Assembly (NCBI RefSeq): GCF_014649115.1 | Contig: NZ_BMSK01000003.1 | Location: 186,001 to 250,000 of the forward strand | Source of the DNA: Streptomyces eurythermus | Lineage (GTDB): Bacteria > Actinomycetota > Actinomycetes > Streptomycetales > Streptomycetaceae | DNA: 64,000 nt | Direction of reading: 5' to 3' | Shown: positions 51,696-60,342 of the stretch, piece by piece | Numbering within the stretch: position 1 is the stretch's first letter | Layout of the letters: every line of letters begins with the position of its first letter | Notes under the pieces: generated by a model | Seen by the model: the letters and a program-made list of their open reading frames with translations, nothing else | Told to the model about the DNA's origin: nothing | Databases searched by the model: none | Made by a program: the position numbers and the translations under genes

Positions 51696-52844
51696 ATGGA
51701 CTTCGCCTTCGGCGCGCGGGACGAGGCGTTCCGGGCCGAGGCCCGCGCCTGGCTGGCGGCCCACCGGGGCACGGCCACGCGCGGCCGCGCCTGGGAGCGG
51801 GCGCTCGGCGCGGCCGGCTGGATCGGGCTCGGCTGGCCCGAGACCGGGTACGGCAACCGCACCGCCACCCTCACCCAACAGGTCGTCTGGGCCGAGGAGT
51901 ACGCCCGCTGCGGCGCCCCGCCGCGCTCCGGGCACATCGGCGAGAACCTGCTCGCCCCCACCCTCCTCGCGCACGGCGACACCGGGCAGAAGAGGCGCTT
52001 CCTGCCGCCCGTCGCCGCCGGCGAGGAACTGTGGTGCCAGGGCTACAGCGAACCCGGCGCCGGATCGGACCTCGCCGGGGTGCGCACGGCCGCGGTACGG
52101 GACGGGGCGTACTACCGGATCAGCGGGCAGAAGATCTGGACCTCGCTCGCCCACGAGGCCGACTGGTGCTTCGTACTGGCCCGGACCGACCCGCGCTCGC
52201 GCCGGCACCACGGGCTGAGCTTCCTGCTCGTGCCCATGGACCAGCCCGGCCGGATCGAGGTGCGGCCCATCCGCCAGCTGACCGGCACCAGCGACTTCAA
52301 CGAGGTCTTCTTCGACGGGGCACGCGCGCGCGTGGAGCACGTCGTCGGCGCGGAGGGCCAGGGCTGGCGGGTGGCGATGAGCCTGCTGGGGTTCGAGCGG
52401 GGGGTGTCCACCCTGGCCCAGCAGATCGGCTTCGCCCGGGAACTGGCTCAGGTCGTGGCCGCGGCCGTCGAGTCCGGGGCCGCGCGGGACCCCGTGCTGC
52501 GCGCCCGGCTGGTACGGCAGTGGGCCGAGCTGCGCGCCATGCGGCTGCACGCCCTGCGCACCCTCGGCGGCCCGGGCGGCCCCGGGGCGCCCAGCGTCGC
52601 CAAGCTGCTGTGGGCGAACTGGCACCAGCGGCTGGGCGAACTGGCCGTCCAGGTCAGGGGAGCGGAGGCGGCCGCCGGGCCCGCGGACTGGTCCGCCGGG
52701 GCGCCGTACGAGATCGACGCGGCCCAGCACCTGTTCCTGTTCAGCCGCGCCGACACCATCTACGGCGGCTCGGACCAGATCCAGCGCACCATCATCGCCG
52801 AGCGCGTGCTCGGCCTGCCGGCAGAGGCGAAGGGGGCCGTGTGA
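51696..52844 (+). CDS. Acyl-CoA dehydrogenase
   Basis: This 382-aa ACAD has LWCQGYSEPGAGSDLAGVRTA, KIWTSLAHEADWCFVLART, DFNEVFFDGARA and the C-terminal YGGSDQIQRTIIAERVLGLP. It is closest in style to the FadE/ChsE-type enzymes and to the copy at 46581. Its stop and the next ATG overlap (TGATG). It probably acts on the same substrate class as the SDR, giving a desaturation/hydration/oxidation round with the hydratase at 59515. Confidence 0.88.
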   Translation: MDFAFGARDEAFRAEARAWLAAHRGTATRGRAWERALGAAGWIGLGWPETGYGNRTATLTQQVVWAEEYARCGAPPRSGHIGENLLAPTLLAHGDTGQKRRFLPPVAAGEELWCQGYSEPGAGSDLAGVRTAAVRDGAYYRISGQKIWTSLAHEADWCFVLARTDPRSRRHHGLSFLLVPMDQPGRIEVRPIRQLTGTSDFNEVFFDGARARVEHVVGAEGQGWRVAMSLLGFERGVSTLAQQIGFARELAQVVAAAVESGAARDPVLRARLVRQWAELRAMRLHALRTLGGPGGPGAPSVAKLLWANWHQRLGELAVQVRGAEAAAGPADWSAGAPYEIDAAQHLFLFSRADTIYGGSDQIQRTIIAERVLGLPAEAKGAV

Positions 52845-53893
52845 TGCGCGCGGTGGTGTTCGACGGCAGCCGGACCGAGGTGGTCGGCGATCTCGCGGTA
52901 CGGGAGCCGGGGCCGGGCGAGGTGCTGGTAGCGATCGCGGCGGCCGGGCTGTGCCACAGCGACCTGTCGGTGGTGGACGGCACCATTCCGTTCCCGGTGC
53001 CGGTGGTGCTGGGCCACGAGGGCGCCGGGATCGTGGAGGCGGTGGGTGCCGGAGTCGGCCATGTGGTCCCCGGTGACCACGTGGCCCTGTCCACGCTCGC
53101 CAACTGCGGGACCTGCCCGGACTGCGACCGGGGCCGGCCCACCATGTGCCGGCGGGCGATCGGGCATCCGGGCACCCCGTTCCGGCGGGGCGCCGGTCCG
53201 GTGTACCAGTTCGCGGCCAACTCCGCCTTCGCGGAGCGCACGGTCGTCAAGGCCGTGCAGGCGGTGCGGATACCGGCGGACATCCCCCTGACGTCCGCCG
53301 CGCTGATCGGGTGCGGGGTGCTCACCGGCGTCGGCGCGGTGCTGAACCGGGCCCGGGTGGAGCACGGGGACAGCGTGGTCGTCATCGGCACCGGCGGGAT
53401 CGGGCTGAACGTCCTGCAAGGCGCGCGGCTCGCGGGCGCCGCCGCCGTCGTGGCCGTGGACGCCAACCCGGCCAAGGAGGCGGTGGCCCGGCGGTTCGGC
53501 GCCACCGAGTTCCTGACCTCGGCTCAGGGCGTCCGGGACCTGCTGCCGGCCGGTGCCGACCACGTCTTCGAGTGCGTCGGGCGGGTGGAGCTGATCGAGC
53601 AGGCCGTCGGGCTGCTCGACCGGCACGGCCAGGCCGTCCTGCTCGGCGTGCCGCCCGCCGGGGCCGAGGCGTCCTTCCCGGTCACCTCCCTCTACCTCGA
53701 CAAGTCGATCCTCGGCTGCCGCTACGGCTCCTCGCGCCCGCAACGGGACATCACCCGGTACGCCGAGCTGTACCGCCAGGGCCGGCTGCTGCTGGACGAA
53801 CTGGTCACGGCCGTCTACCCGGTGGAGGACTTCACCGAGGCCCGCGCGGACACGGAGGAGGGACGGGTGGCCCGGGCGGTGCTCACGTTCTGA
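52844..53893 (+). CDS. Zinc-dependent alcohol dehydrogenase (class III/NDMA-type fold)
   Basis: The 349-aa protein shows catalytic zinc ligands in AGLCHSDLSV and ALIGCGVLTG, the motif LGHEGAGIVEAVGAG, a structural zinc set in NCGTCPDCDRGRPTMC, and the cofactor loop VVIGTGGIGLNVLQGARLAG. It may oxidise an alcohol to aldehyde ahead of acid activation, or act within the degradation of a hydroxylated side chain. A GTG directly before the ATG is an alternative start. It ends the SDR operon. Confidence 0.88.
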   Translation: MRAVVFDGSRTEVVGDLAVREPGPGEVLVAIAAAGLCHSDLSVVDGTIPFPVPVVLGHEGAGIVEAVGAGVGHVVPGDHVALSTLANCGTCPDCDRGRPTMCRRAIGHPGTPFRRGAGPVYQFAANSAFAERTVVKAVQAVRIPADIPLTSAALIGCGVLTGVGAVLNRARVEHGDSVVVIGTGGIGLNVLQGARLAGAAAVVAVDANPAKEAVARRFGATEFLTSAQGVRDLLPAGADHVFECVGRVELIEQAVGLLDRHGQAVLLGVPPAGAEASFPVTSLYLDKSILGCRYGSSRPQRDITRYAELYRQGRLLLDELVTAVYPVEDFTEARADTEEGRVARAVLTF

Positions 53894-54014
53894 GGGCCGG
53901 CTGTGAGCGGGCGTCGGGTTCCGCAGGCGCAACGGACGAGGCGCCGGGCGGAGTTGTCCACAGGCGCCGGAAATGGGGGAGGCGGTTGTCGGTGCCGCCC
54001 CCTACCGTCGAGGC

Positions 54015-55286
54015 ATGAGCTACCGCGATGTCGTCTCCCGGCGGGTCCTGGCCTGGGCCCTGGTGGCCGTCGGCGCCCGGATGCCGGTGGCCATGGCCCC
54101 GCTGGCGCTGGTCTTCCTGGCCCGCGAGCGCCCCGGTGGCTATGCCCTGGGCGCGGCCCTGGCCGCCGCCTACGTCGTCGGCGAGATCGTCGGCGCCCCG
54201 GTGCTCGGCATGCGCCTGGACCCCGGCCGGGCCCGGCCTCAGCTGGTCGCGGGCCTGGTCGCGGGCGCCGTCGGCTTCGCCTGCCTCGGGACGTTCGCCG
54301 ACGCGCCCGACGCGCTGCTCGCCGCCTTCGCCTTCCTCGCCGGTGCCGGCCCCGCCGCGGTGTCCGGCGGGCTGCGGGCCCTGCTCACCTCCCTGGTCCC
54401 CCGGCACGCGGCGGCCCAGGCGCTGTCCGTCGAGACGATGCTCACGTTCGGCGTCTGGGCCGTCGCCCCGGCCGCCGTCGCCGGCCTCGCCCTCGGGATG
54501 GGCCCCCGCCTGCCGTTGCTGCTCGAAGCCGCCCTGATGGCGGCGGCGGCGCTGGGCCTGTGGCTGCTGCCGGCGGGCTGGGCGGCGGAGCCGGACGGAC
54601 CCGGGGGGCGGGGAGCGTCGAAGCTGCGGGTGCTGGCCCGCGCCTGGCCGGTGTACGTCACGGGCGCGGCCGGGCTGTCCCTGCTGTCGCTGGCCGAACT
54701 GATCCTGCCCGCCCTGCTCGAACAGCGCGGCATCGGCGTGGGCTGGGCGGGCCCGCTGCTCACGGTGATGTCGGTGGCCTCCGCCGCCGGCGCCTTCGGG
54801 TACGGGCTGCGGTCCTGGCCGGGCCGGCTCGCCACCCGCAGCGTGGTGCTCATGGCGGGGATGTCGGCCGCGGTGTGCCTGGTCGCCCTGATACCGGCGG
54901 CGCCGGGCATGGCGGTGGCGCTGGCCGTGGCGGGACTGCTCCAGTCCGGGGCGCTGCTCACCCGCAACCTGTCCCTGCGCGAGGCGCTCCCGCCGCACGC
55001 GCTGGCGGCCGGCTACTCGGTCATGTACGCCGCCGTCAGCGCCGGATACGCGGCCACCGGCTCGCTGGCCGGCGCCCTGCTGCCGCACACCACGCCCTCG
55101 ACGGCGATCCTGGCGGGCGTGGCCCTGACCCTGCTGCTGACGGCGGTCGGCTGGTGGGGTGAGATACGCGCCGGCCGGTCAGCGCGGGGTGCCGGGGACG
55201 GTGTCGCCGCCGGGCCGCTCGCCGGTGGCGCCGGTGCGGAAGGTGCGCCGGTAGGCGGTGGGGGTGACACCCAGCGCGGCCTGTAG
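54015..55286 (+). CDS. MFS-type transporter
   Basis: This 423-aa protein starts MSYRDVVSRRVLAWALVAVG and has about 12 hydrophobic segments (ALVFLARERPGGYALGAALA, GLRALLTSLVPRHAAAQAL, VLMAGMSAAVCLVALIPAAP and others). The substrate is unknown. The last about 35 codons form a Gly/Ala-rich tail and overlap the end of the convergent GlxA-type gene by 108 bases. Confidence 0.83.
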   Translation: MSYRDVVSRRVLAWALVAVGARMPVAMAPLALVFLARERPGGYALGAALAAAYVVGEIVGAPVLGMRLDPGRARPQLVAGLVAGAVGFACLGTFADAPDALLAAFAFLAGAGPAAVSGGLRALLTSLVPRHAAAQALSVETMLTFGVWAVAPAAVAGLALGMGPRLPLLLEAALMAAAALGLWLLPAGWAAEPDGPGGRGASKLRVLARAWPVYVTGAAGLSLLSLAELILPALLEQRGIGVGWAGPLLTVMSVASAAGAFGYGLRSWPGRLATRSVVLMAGMSAAVCLVALIPAAPGMAVALAVAGLLQSGALLTRNLSLREALPPHALAAGYSVMYAAVSAGYAATGSLAGALLPHTTPSTAILAGVALTLLLTAVGWWGEIRAGRSARGAGDGVAAGPLAGGAGAEGAPVGGGGDTQRGL

Positions 55287-56213
55287 GTGCTGGCGCATCG
55301 ACTGGGCCGTGCCGAAGCCGGACTCCCGGGCCACCTGGTCCATCGACAGCCCGGTGGACTCCAGCAGTTGCCGGGCCCGCTCCACGCGCTGCTGGGTGAG
55401 CCACTGGCCGGGGCTGATGCCCGCCTCCTCGCGGAAGCGCCGGGTGAAGGTGCGCACCGACATCGCCTCCTGCGCCGCCATGTCCCGCAGCTGGATCGGC
55501 TCGTGCAGCCGGCCGAGCGCCCAGGCGCGGGCGGTCGCCGTCGTCGCGAGCTGGGGATCGGGCACCGGACGCTGGACGTACTGGGCCTGGCCGCCGTCGC
55601 GGTGGGGCGGTACGACCGTGATCCGGGCGACCTCGTTGGCGACCGCCGAGCCGAAGTCGCGGCGGACCATGTGCAGGCACAGATCGATCCCGGCGGCCAC
55701 CCCGGCCGAGGTCAGCACGTCGCCGTCGTCGATGAACAGCACGTTGGCGTCCACCTCGACCTTCGGGAACATCCGCTGGAACCGCTCGGCGTCGGCCCAG
55801 TGCGTGGTGGCCGGGCGGCCGTCCAGATAGCCGGCGGCGGCCAGGACGTAGGAGCCGGTGCATATGGAGGCGAGCCGGGTGCCGGGGCGGACATGGGAGA
55901 GGGCGATGGCGAGTTCGTCGGTGAGCCTGCCCTCCTCGTAGACCGGGCCCAGCTCGTACGAGGCCGGGATGATCACCGTGTCGGCGGTCGCCAGCGCCTG
56001 CGGGCCGTGCGGGACGTGGAGGGCGAAGTCGGCGTCCGTGTCGACCCGGCCCGGCGGGCGGACGGAGCAGGTGACGACCTCGTACAGGCGGCGCCGCTGC
56101 GCGTCCCGGGGGCGGCCGAAGATCCGGTGCGGGATGCCCAGTTCGAAGGGCAGCAGGCCGTCCAGGGCGAGAACGGCGACCCGGTGCGGGCGGAATTCGC
56201 CTTCGTAGGTCAT
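55179..56213 (-). CDS. GlxA-type regulator (DJ-1/PfpI domain plus AraC HTH)
   Basis: This 344-aa protein has an N-terminal class I glutamine-amidotransferase-like domain (about residues 10-185; IPASYELGPVYEEG, CTGSYVLAAAGYLDGRPATTHW with the Cys of the nucleophile elbow) and a C-terminal AraC/XylS helix-turn-helix pair (about 215-320; MSVRTFTRRFREEAGISPGQ, MDQVARESGFGTAQSMRQHL). It probably regulates the divergent MFS gene; inverted repeats lie between. Its 3' end overlaps the transporter at 54015-55286 tail to tail. Confidence 0.9.
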   Translation of the reverse strand: MTYEGEFRPHRVAVLALDGLLPFELGIPHRIFGRPRDAQRRRLYEVVTCSVRPPGRVDTDADFALHVPHGPQALATADTVIIPASYELGPVYEEGRLTDELAIALSHVRPGTRLASICTGSYVLAAAGYLDGRPATTHWADAERFQRMFPKVEVDANVLFIDDGDVLTSAGVAAGIDLCLHMVRRDFGSAVANEVARITVVPPHRDGGQAQYVQRPVPDPQLATTATARAWALGRLHEPIQLRDMAAQEAMSVRTFTRRFREEAGISPGQWLTQQRVERARQLLESTGLSMDQVARESGFGTAQSMRQHLQAALGVTPTAYRRTFRTGATGERPGGDTVPGTPR

Positions 56214-56226
56214 GGCCCGATCCTAA

Positions 56227-56289
56227 CGAAGGCTGTCCTTCGGGCCACTCGATGTGACAGGTGCGCACATCGGAGTCTCGTGATGTGAC
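56227..56289. promoter_or_regulatory. Inverted and direct repeats between glxA-like and MFS genes
   Basis: CGAAGG-N4-CCTTCG (56227-56242) and CGATGTG-N9-CACATCG (56250-56272) are perfect inverted repeats; GATGTGAC occurs at 56251 and 56282. They fill the 71-bp gap between divergent starts, the natural place for the operator of the GlxA-type protein. Confidence 0.5.
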
Positions 56290-57589
56290 TCAGACAAGCC
56301 CAGCCGCCGCCCCCGTCCAGGCCCCGCCCGCCCGGCGCCGCCGAGTGCACCGCGCTTGGTTCGTCGCCGCCGTCACCTTCGTCACCATCACGGGCGCGGC
56401 GGCCTTCCGTTCGCTGCCCGGTCTGCTCATCGACCCGCTGCACCAGGAGTTCGGCTGGTCGCGCGGCACGATCGGCGCGGCCGTCTCCATCAACCTTGCC
56501 CTGTACGGCGTGACCGCGCCGTTCGCCGCCGCTCTGATGGATCGTTTCGGCATCCGCCGGGTGGTCGCCGCCGCGCTCACCGTGATCGCGTTCGGCTCCC
56601 TGCTGACCGTGTGGATGACAGCGCCCTGGCAACTGCTGCTGTGCTGGGGACTGTTGGTGGGGCTGGGCACCGGATCCATGGCGCTGGCGTTCGCCGCGAC
56701 GGTCACCAACCGCTGGTTCACCGCGCGGCGCGGCCTGGTCAGCGGCATCCTCACCGCGGCCTCCGCCTCAGGCCAGTTGATCTTCCTGCCGCTGCTGTCC
56801 TGGGTCGTGGAGGACCACGGGTGGCGGCCCGCCGCCGTCACGGTCGCGCTGACCGCGCTGGCCGTGGTCCCGCTGGTCTGGCTGCTGCTGCGCGACCACC
56901 CGGCCGACGTGGGCGACAAGCCGTACGGCGCGGGCGAGTTCGTGCCCAAGCCGCCGCCGGTCACCGGCGCCGCCCGCCGTACGCTCACCGTGCTGTCCGG
57001 CTCCGTGCGCACCGGCACCTTCTGGCTGCTGGCCGGCACCTTCGCGATCTGCGGCGCCTCCACCAACGGCCTGGTGCAGACCCACTTCGTGCCCGCCGAG
57101 CACGACCACGGCATGCCCGTGACGACGGCGGCCTCGCTGCTCGCGGTCATCGGCGTGTTCGACGTCGCCGGCACGATCGCCTCCGGCTGGTTCACCGACC
57201 GCTTCGAACCGCGCCGCCTGCTCGCCGTCTACTACGCCCTGCGCGGACTGTCCCTGCTCTTCCTGCCGATGCTGCTCGGCCCCTCCATAAAGCCGTCGAT
57301 GATCTTCTTCATCATCTTCTACGGACTGGACTGGGTCGCCACCGTCCCGCCCACCCTCGCCCTGTGCCGCGAGCAGTTCGGCGAGGACAGCGCCATCGTC
57401 TTCGGCTGGGTGCTCGCCGCCCACCAGATCGGCGCGGCCCTCGTCGCCTACCTCGGCGGCCTCGCCCGGGACGTCTTCGGCTCCTACGACCTGGTCTGGT
57501 ACGCCTCCGGCACCCTGTGCGCGGCGGCCGCCCTGATGTCCCTGGTCATACGGCGCACGGCCCCGGCCGTGGCACCCGCCGTATCCTGA
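56285..57589 (+). CDS. MFS transporter (monocarboxylate/OFA-type)
   Basis: This 434-aa protein starts at GTG 56285, with a Pro/Arg-rich cytoplasmic N-terminus, then about 12 membrane segments. FRSLPGLLIDPLHQEFGWSR and ALAFAATVTNRWFTARRGLV are characteristic of the monocarboxylate/oxalate-formate family. It is divergent from and probably controlled by the GlxA-type regulator. An acid substrate would suit the catabolic genes around it, but this is inference. Confidence 0.86.
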   Translation: MTQTSPAAAPVQAPPARRRRVHRAWFVAAVTFVTITGAAAFRSLPGLLIDPLHQEFGWSRGTIGAAVSINLALYGVTAPFAAALMDRFGIRRVVAAALTVIAFGSLLTVWMTAPWQLLLCWGLLVGLGTGSMALAFAATVTNRWFTARRGLVSGILTAASASGQLIFLPLLSWVVEDHGWRPAAVTVALTALAVVPLVWLLLRDHPADVGDKPYGAGEFVPKPPPVTGAARRTLTVLSGSVRTGTFWLLAGTFAICGASTNGLVQTHFVPAEHDHGMPVTTAASLLAVIGVFDVAGTIASGWFTDRFEPRRLLAVYYALRGLSLLFLPMLLGPSIKPSMIFFIIFYGLDWVATVPPTLALCREQFGEDSAIVFGWVLAAHQIGAALVAYLGGLARDVFGSYDLVWYASGTLCAAAALMSLVIRRTAPAVAPAVS

Positions 57590-57615
57590 ACCCACAGGCG
57601 ACGAAAGGAAGTTCA

Positions 57616-57744
57616 GTGACACTCGGCATGGTCCTCTTCGACGTGTTCCTCGTGCCCGCCCACGCCGGAACACCCCGAGGAGCACACCGTGCCGACGAAC
57701 GACCCGTCCGCCGACGAACCCCTGCCCGCCCGCTGGCACTCTGA
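57616..57744 (+). CDS. Possible 42-aa small protein
   Basis: GTG 57616 has AAAGGAAG about 8 bases upstream and opens a frame beginning VTLGMVLFDVFLVPAHAG and ending Arg-rich. It overlaps the start of the methyltransferase gene in another frame. It may be a leader frame that couples translation, or chance. Confidence 0.25.
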   Translation: MTLGMVLFDVFLVPAHAGTPRGAHRADERPVRRRTPARPLAL

Positions 57745-58798
57745 GAGCGGACTGCCCGCACCCCGCCGCCTGGTCGTCGCCGACGACCGTATCCGCGCCG
57801 CCACCGCCCACCGGCTCGCCTGCGAGGGCACCGCACTGCTGTGGCGGGGCGACTACCAGGGCGCGCGCCGCCTGCTGCGCGCCCTGGAGCGCCGCGTCGA
57901 CCGGACGGCGCCCGGGCCCGCCGCCGCCCCGGCCGAGACCTTCCGTCTCCAGCGCCGCTTCCGCGCGCACCGCGCCCGGGTGCTGGGCCGGCTCACCGTC
58001 CTGCTGGGCCCGGACCACGGTCTGGACCTGCGCCGCGCCCCCGACGTCCGGGCCGCCTGCACCGCCGCCTACGGCCCGCCCGAGGGCCCGCGCCTGGTCC
58101 CGCTGCGCGAACTGCTGGGTGTCCTGGGCGCCCACCAGTGGCGGGAACGGGGTGTCGAGGTCCCCGCGCTGGGCGCCCGTGTCCACCCGCACTACGGAGT
58201 CTTCGCGCCGGTGCGCGGAGAGTACGTCGACCTGGTGGCGCGGGCCCCGCTGCCGCCCGTGCGCACCGCCTTCGACCTCGGCACCGGCACCGGTGTCCTC
58301 GCGGCCGTCCTGGCCCGGCGCGGGATCGGCAGGGTGGTGGGCACGGACATCAGCGCCCGGGCCCGGGCCTGCGCCCGGGACACCGCGCACCGGCTGGGGC
58401 TGGCGGAGAGGATCACGGTCACCGGCCCGGCCCTCTACCCGCACGGCCGGGCCGGTCTCGTCGTCTGCAACCCGCCCTGGCTGCCGGGCCGCCCCGTCTC
58501 CACGCTGGAGCAGGGCGTGTACGACCCGTCGGGCAGGATGCTGAGCGCCTTCCTGGCGGACCTCCCGGAGCATCTGGAGCCGGCCGGTGAGGGCTGGCTG
58601 ATCCTCTCCGACCTGGCCGAGCACCTCGGTCTGCGCACCCGCGCCGACCTGCTGACGGTGATCGAGGCGGCGGGGCTGCGGATCGCCGGCCGGATCGACA
58701 CCCGCCCGCGCCATCCCCGGGCGGCCGATCCGCGCGACCCGCTGCACGCGGCCCGCGCCGCCGAGGTCACGTCCCTGTGGCGGCTGGTGCCGCGCTGA
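57689..58798 (+). CDS. Class I SAM-dependent methyltransferase (RsmC/HemK-like)
   Basis: This 369-aa protein has the SAM motif FDLGTGTGVLAAVLARRG, the acidic loop VVGTDISARARACARDTA, and NPPWLPG, the NPPW/NPPY active-site signature of N-methyltransferases acting on RNA bases or glutamine. The N-terminal 170 residues are an accessory domain. GTG 57689 is supported by GAGGAG 6-7 bases upstream. The substrate (rRNA or protein) is not determined. It converges on the flavin reductase gene. Confidence 0.85.
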   Translation: MPTNDPSADEPLPARWHSESGLPAPRRLVVADDRIRAATAHRLACEGTALLWRGDYQGARRLLRALERRVDRTAPGPAAAPAETFRLQRRFRAHRARVLGRLTVLLGPDHGLDLRRAPDVRAACTAAYGPPEGPRLVPLRELLGVLGAHQWRERGVEVPALGARVHPHYGVFAPVRGEYVDLVARAPLPPVRTAFDLGTGTGVLAAVLARRGIGRVVGTDISARARACARDTAHRLGLAERITVTGPALYPHGRAGLVVCNPPWLPGRPVSTLEQGVYDPSGRMLSAFLADLPEHLEPAGEGWLILSDLAEHLGLRTRADLLTVIEAAGLRIAGRIDTRPRHPRAADPRDPLHAARAAEVTSLWRLVPR

Positions 58799-58805
58799 GC
58801 GGGGT

Positions 58806-59477
58806 TCAGTCGTCGGCGAGCCGGGCGAACCGGCCCCGGTGGAACAGCAGGGGCCGGTCCGTGCCGTCGGTGCCGAGGGCGGTCACCCGGCCGACGACGA
58901 TCAGGTGGTCGCCCCCGGTGTGCACGGCGTGCACGGCGCAGTCGATCCAGGCGACGGCGCCGGCCAGCCGTGGCGCGCCGGAGACGGGCGCCGGGTCGTG
59001 GGCGACGCCGGCGAACTTGTCCGCGCCGCTCACCGCGAACGCCCGGCACAGCTCGTCCTGCCCGGCCCCGAGCACGTTGACGCAGAACACCCCGGCGCGG
59101 GCGATGCGCGGCCAGGTCGTGGAGGCGCGGCCGACCATGAAGCAGACCAGGGGCGGGTCGAGGGAGAGCGAGGCGAAGGACTGGCAGGCGAAACCGGCCG
59201 GTCCCGGTCCGCCCTCCGGCACCGGCACACCGGCCGGTCCCGGTCCGTCCCGCGGCGCCGGAGCCGTGACGACCGTGACACCGCTGGCGAAGTTCCCCAG
59301 CACCCGGCGGAACTCCGCCGGGTCCACCGGCGCCCGCTCGTCCTCCGGTGCCCGCCCGGCCTCCGGCGCCCGCTCGTCCGCCGGGACGCACCGCAACCGC
59401 GGCCGGGCCGGCGGCTTCACCGGCCCGTGTCCCAGGTACCGCACGGCGGCCGCCGCCGCCCCCGCGTGACCCATCAT
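58806..59477 (-). CDS. Flavin reductase family protein
   Basis: This 223-aa protein has the FMN-binding split-barrel pattern FRRVLGNFASGVTVVTAP, GFACQSFASLSLDPPLVCFMV and CVNVLGAGQDELCRAFA, ending HLIVVGRVTALG. It supplies reduced flavin to a monooxygenase partner. The first about 50 residues are Ala/Arg/Glu-rich; the true start could be later. Operator copy 4 lies 14 bases upstream of the annotated start. The partner oxygenase is not among the adjacent genes. Confidence 0.85.
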   Translation of the reverse strand: MMGHAGAAAAAVRYLGHGPVKPPARPRLRCVPADERAPEAGRAPEDERAPVDPAEFRRVLGNFASGVTVVTAPAPRDGPGPAGVPVPEGGPGPAGFACQSFASLSLDPPLVCFMVGRASTTWPRIARAGVFCVNVLGAGQDELCRAFAVSGADKFAGVAHDPAPVSGAPRLAGAVAWIDCAVHAVHTGGDHLIVVGRVTALGTDGTDRPLLFHRGRFARLADD

Positions 59478-59490
59478 TCCCTCATTGAAA

Positions 59491-59505
59491 CTGACGGTCC
59501 GTGAG
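59491..59505. promoter_or_regulatory. Operator copy 4: CTGACGGTCCGTGAG
   Basis: A near-palindrome with one arm mismatch, in the 37-bp gap between the hydratase stop and the flavin reductase start. It implies a separate promoter for the flavin reductase under the same regulator. Confidence 0.6.
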
Positions 59506-59514
59506 ATGGGAAGG

Positions 59515-60342
59515 TCAGCGGCCGTCGAAGTGCGGCGCCCGGCGCTCCGTGAACGCCCGCAGCCCCTCCTGGGCGTCCCGCGTCGTCATGTTGATCTCCT
59601 GGGCCCAGGACTCCGCGGCGAACGCGGCGGCGCGGCCGGTGTCCAGCGAGGCGTTCACCAGCTGCTTGGTCAGGGCCAGCGCCCGCGTCGGCGCCGAGGC
59701 CAGCCGGGCCGCCCACGCCCGGGCCGTCGCCGTCAGCTCGGCGTCCGGGACGACCAGGTTGACCAGTCCCAGCCGCTCGGCCCGTTCCGCCTCCACCGCG
59801 TCACCGAAGAACATCAGCTCCTTCGCCCGGTGCGGGCCGGCCAGCCGGGGCAGCAGATAGGCGCCGCCGCCGTCCGGGACCAGACCGCGCCGTACGAACA
59901 CCTCGATGAACCGGGCCGACTCGGCGGCCAGCACCAGATCGCAGGCCAGGGCCAGGTGTGCGCCGAGCCCGGCCGCCGTGCCGTTCACCGCCGCCAGGAC
60001 CGGCTTCTCGCAGTCCAGCACGGCCGCGATCAGCCGCTGCGCCCCCAGCCGCAGCACCCGCGCCACATCCCCCGCCACCCGCGCCCCGTCTCCCGGCACC
60101 GGCGCCGCGTCCCCCGCGGCCCGCTCACCCGTCCCGGCCCCGCCCCGCAGGTCCGCGCCCGCGCAGAAGCCGCGCCCGGTGCCGGTGAGCACCACCGCCC
60201 GCACCGCCGGATCGGCCGACGCCCGCTCCAGCAGCCCGATCAACCGCTCCCGCATGTCCGGGGTGAGGGCGTTCAGCGCCTCGGGGCGGTCCAGGGTGAG
60301 ATACGAGACCCCGTCGCACACCTCGTGCCGGACGCCCGTCAC
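59515..60342 (-). CDS. Enoyl-CoA hydratase
   Basis: This 275-aa crotonase starts at GTG 60342 (VTGVRHEVCDGVSYLTLDRP), overlapping the stop of the synthetase gene as GTGA. It shows GRGFCAGADLRGG and NGTAAGLGAHLALACDLVLA (oxyanion hole) and FVRRGLVPDGGGAYLLPRLAG. The loop after CAGADLRGG carries a Gly/Ala/Pro-rich insert of about 25 residues. It would hydrate the enoyl-CoA made by the ACADs of this region. Confidence 0.88.
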   Translation of the reverse strand: MTGVRHEVCDGVSYLTLDRPEALNALTPDMRERLIGLLERASADPAVRAVVLTGTGRGFCAGADLRGGAGTGERAAGDAAPVPGDGARVAGDVARVLRLGAQRLIAAVLDCEKPVLAAVNGTAAGLGAHLALACDLVLAAESARFIEVFVRRGLVPDGGGAYLLPRLAGPHRAKELMFFGDAVEAERAERLGLVNLVVPDAELTATARAWAARLASAPTRALALTKQLVNASLDTGRAAAFAAESWAQEINMTTRDAQEGLRAFTERRAPHFDGR

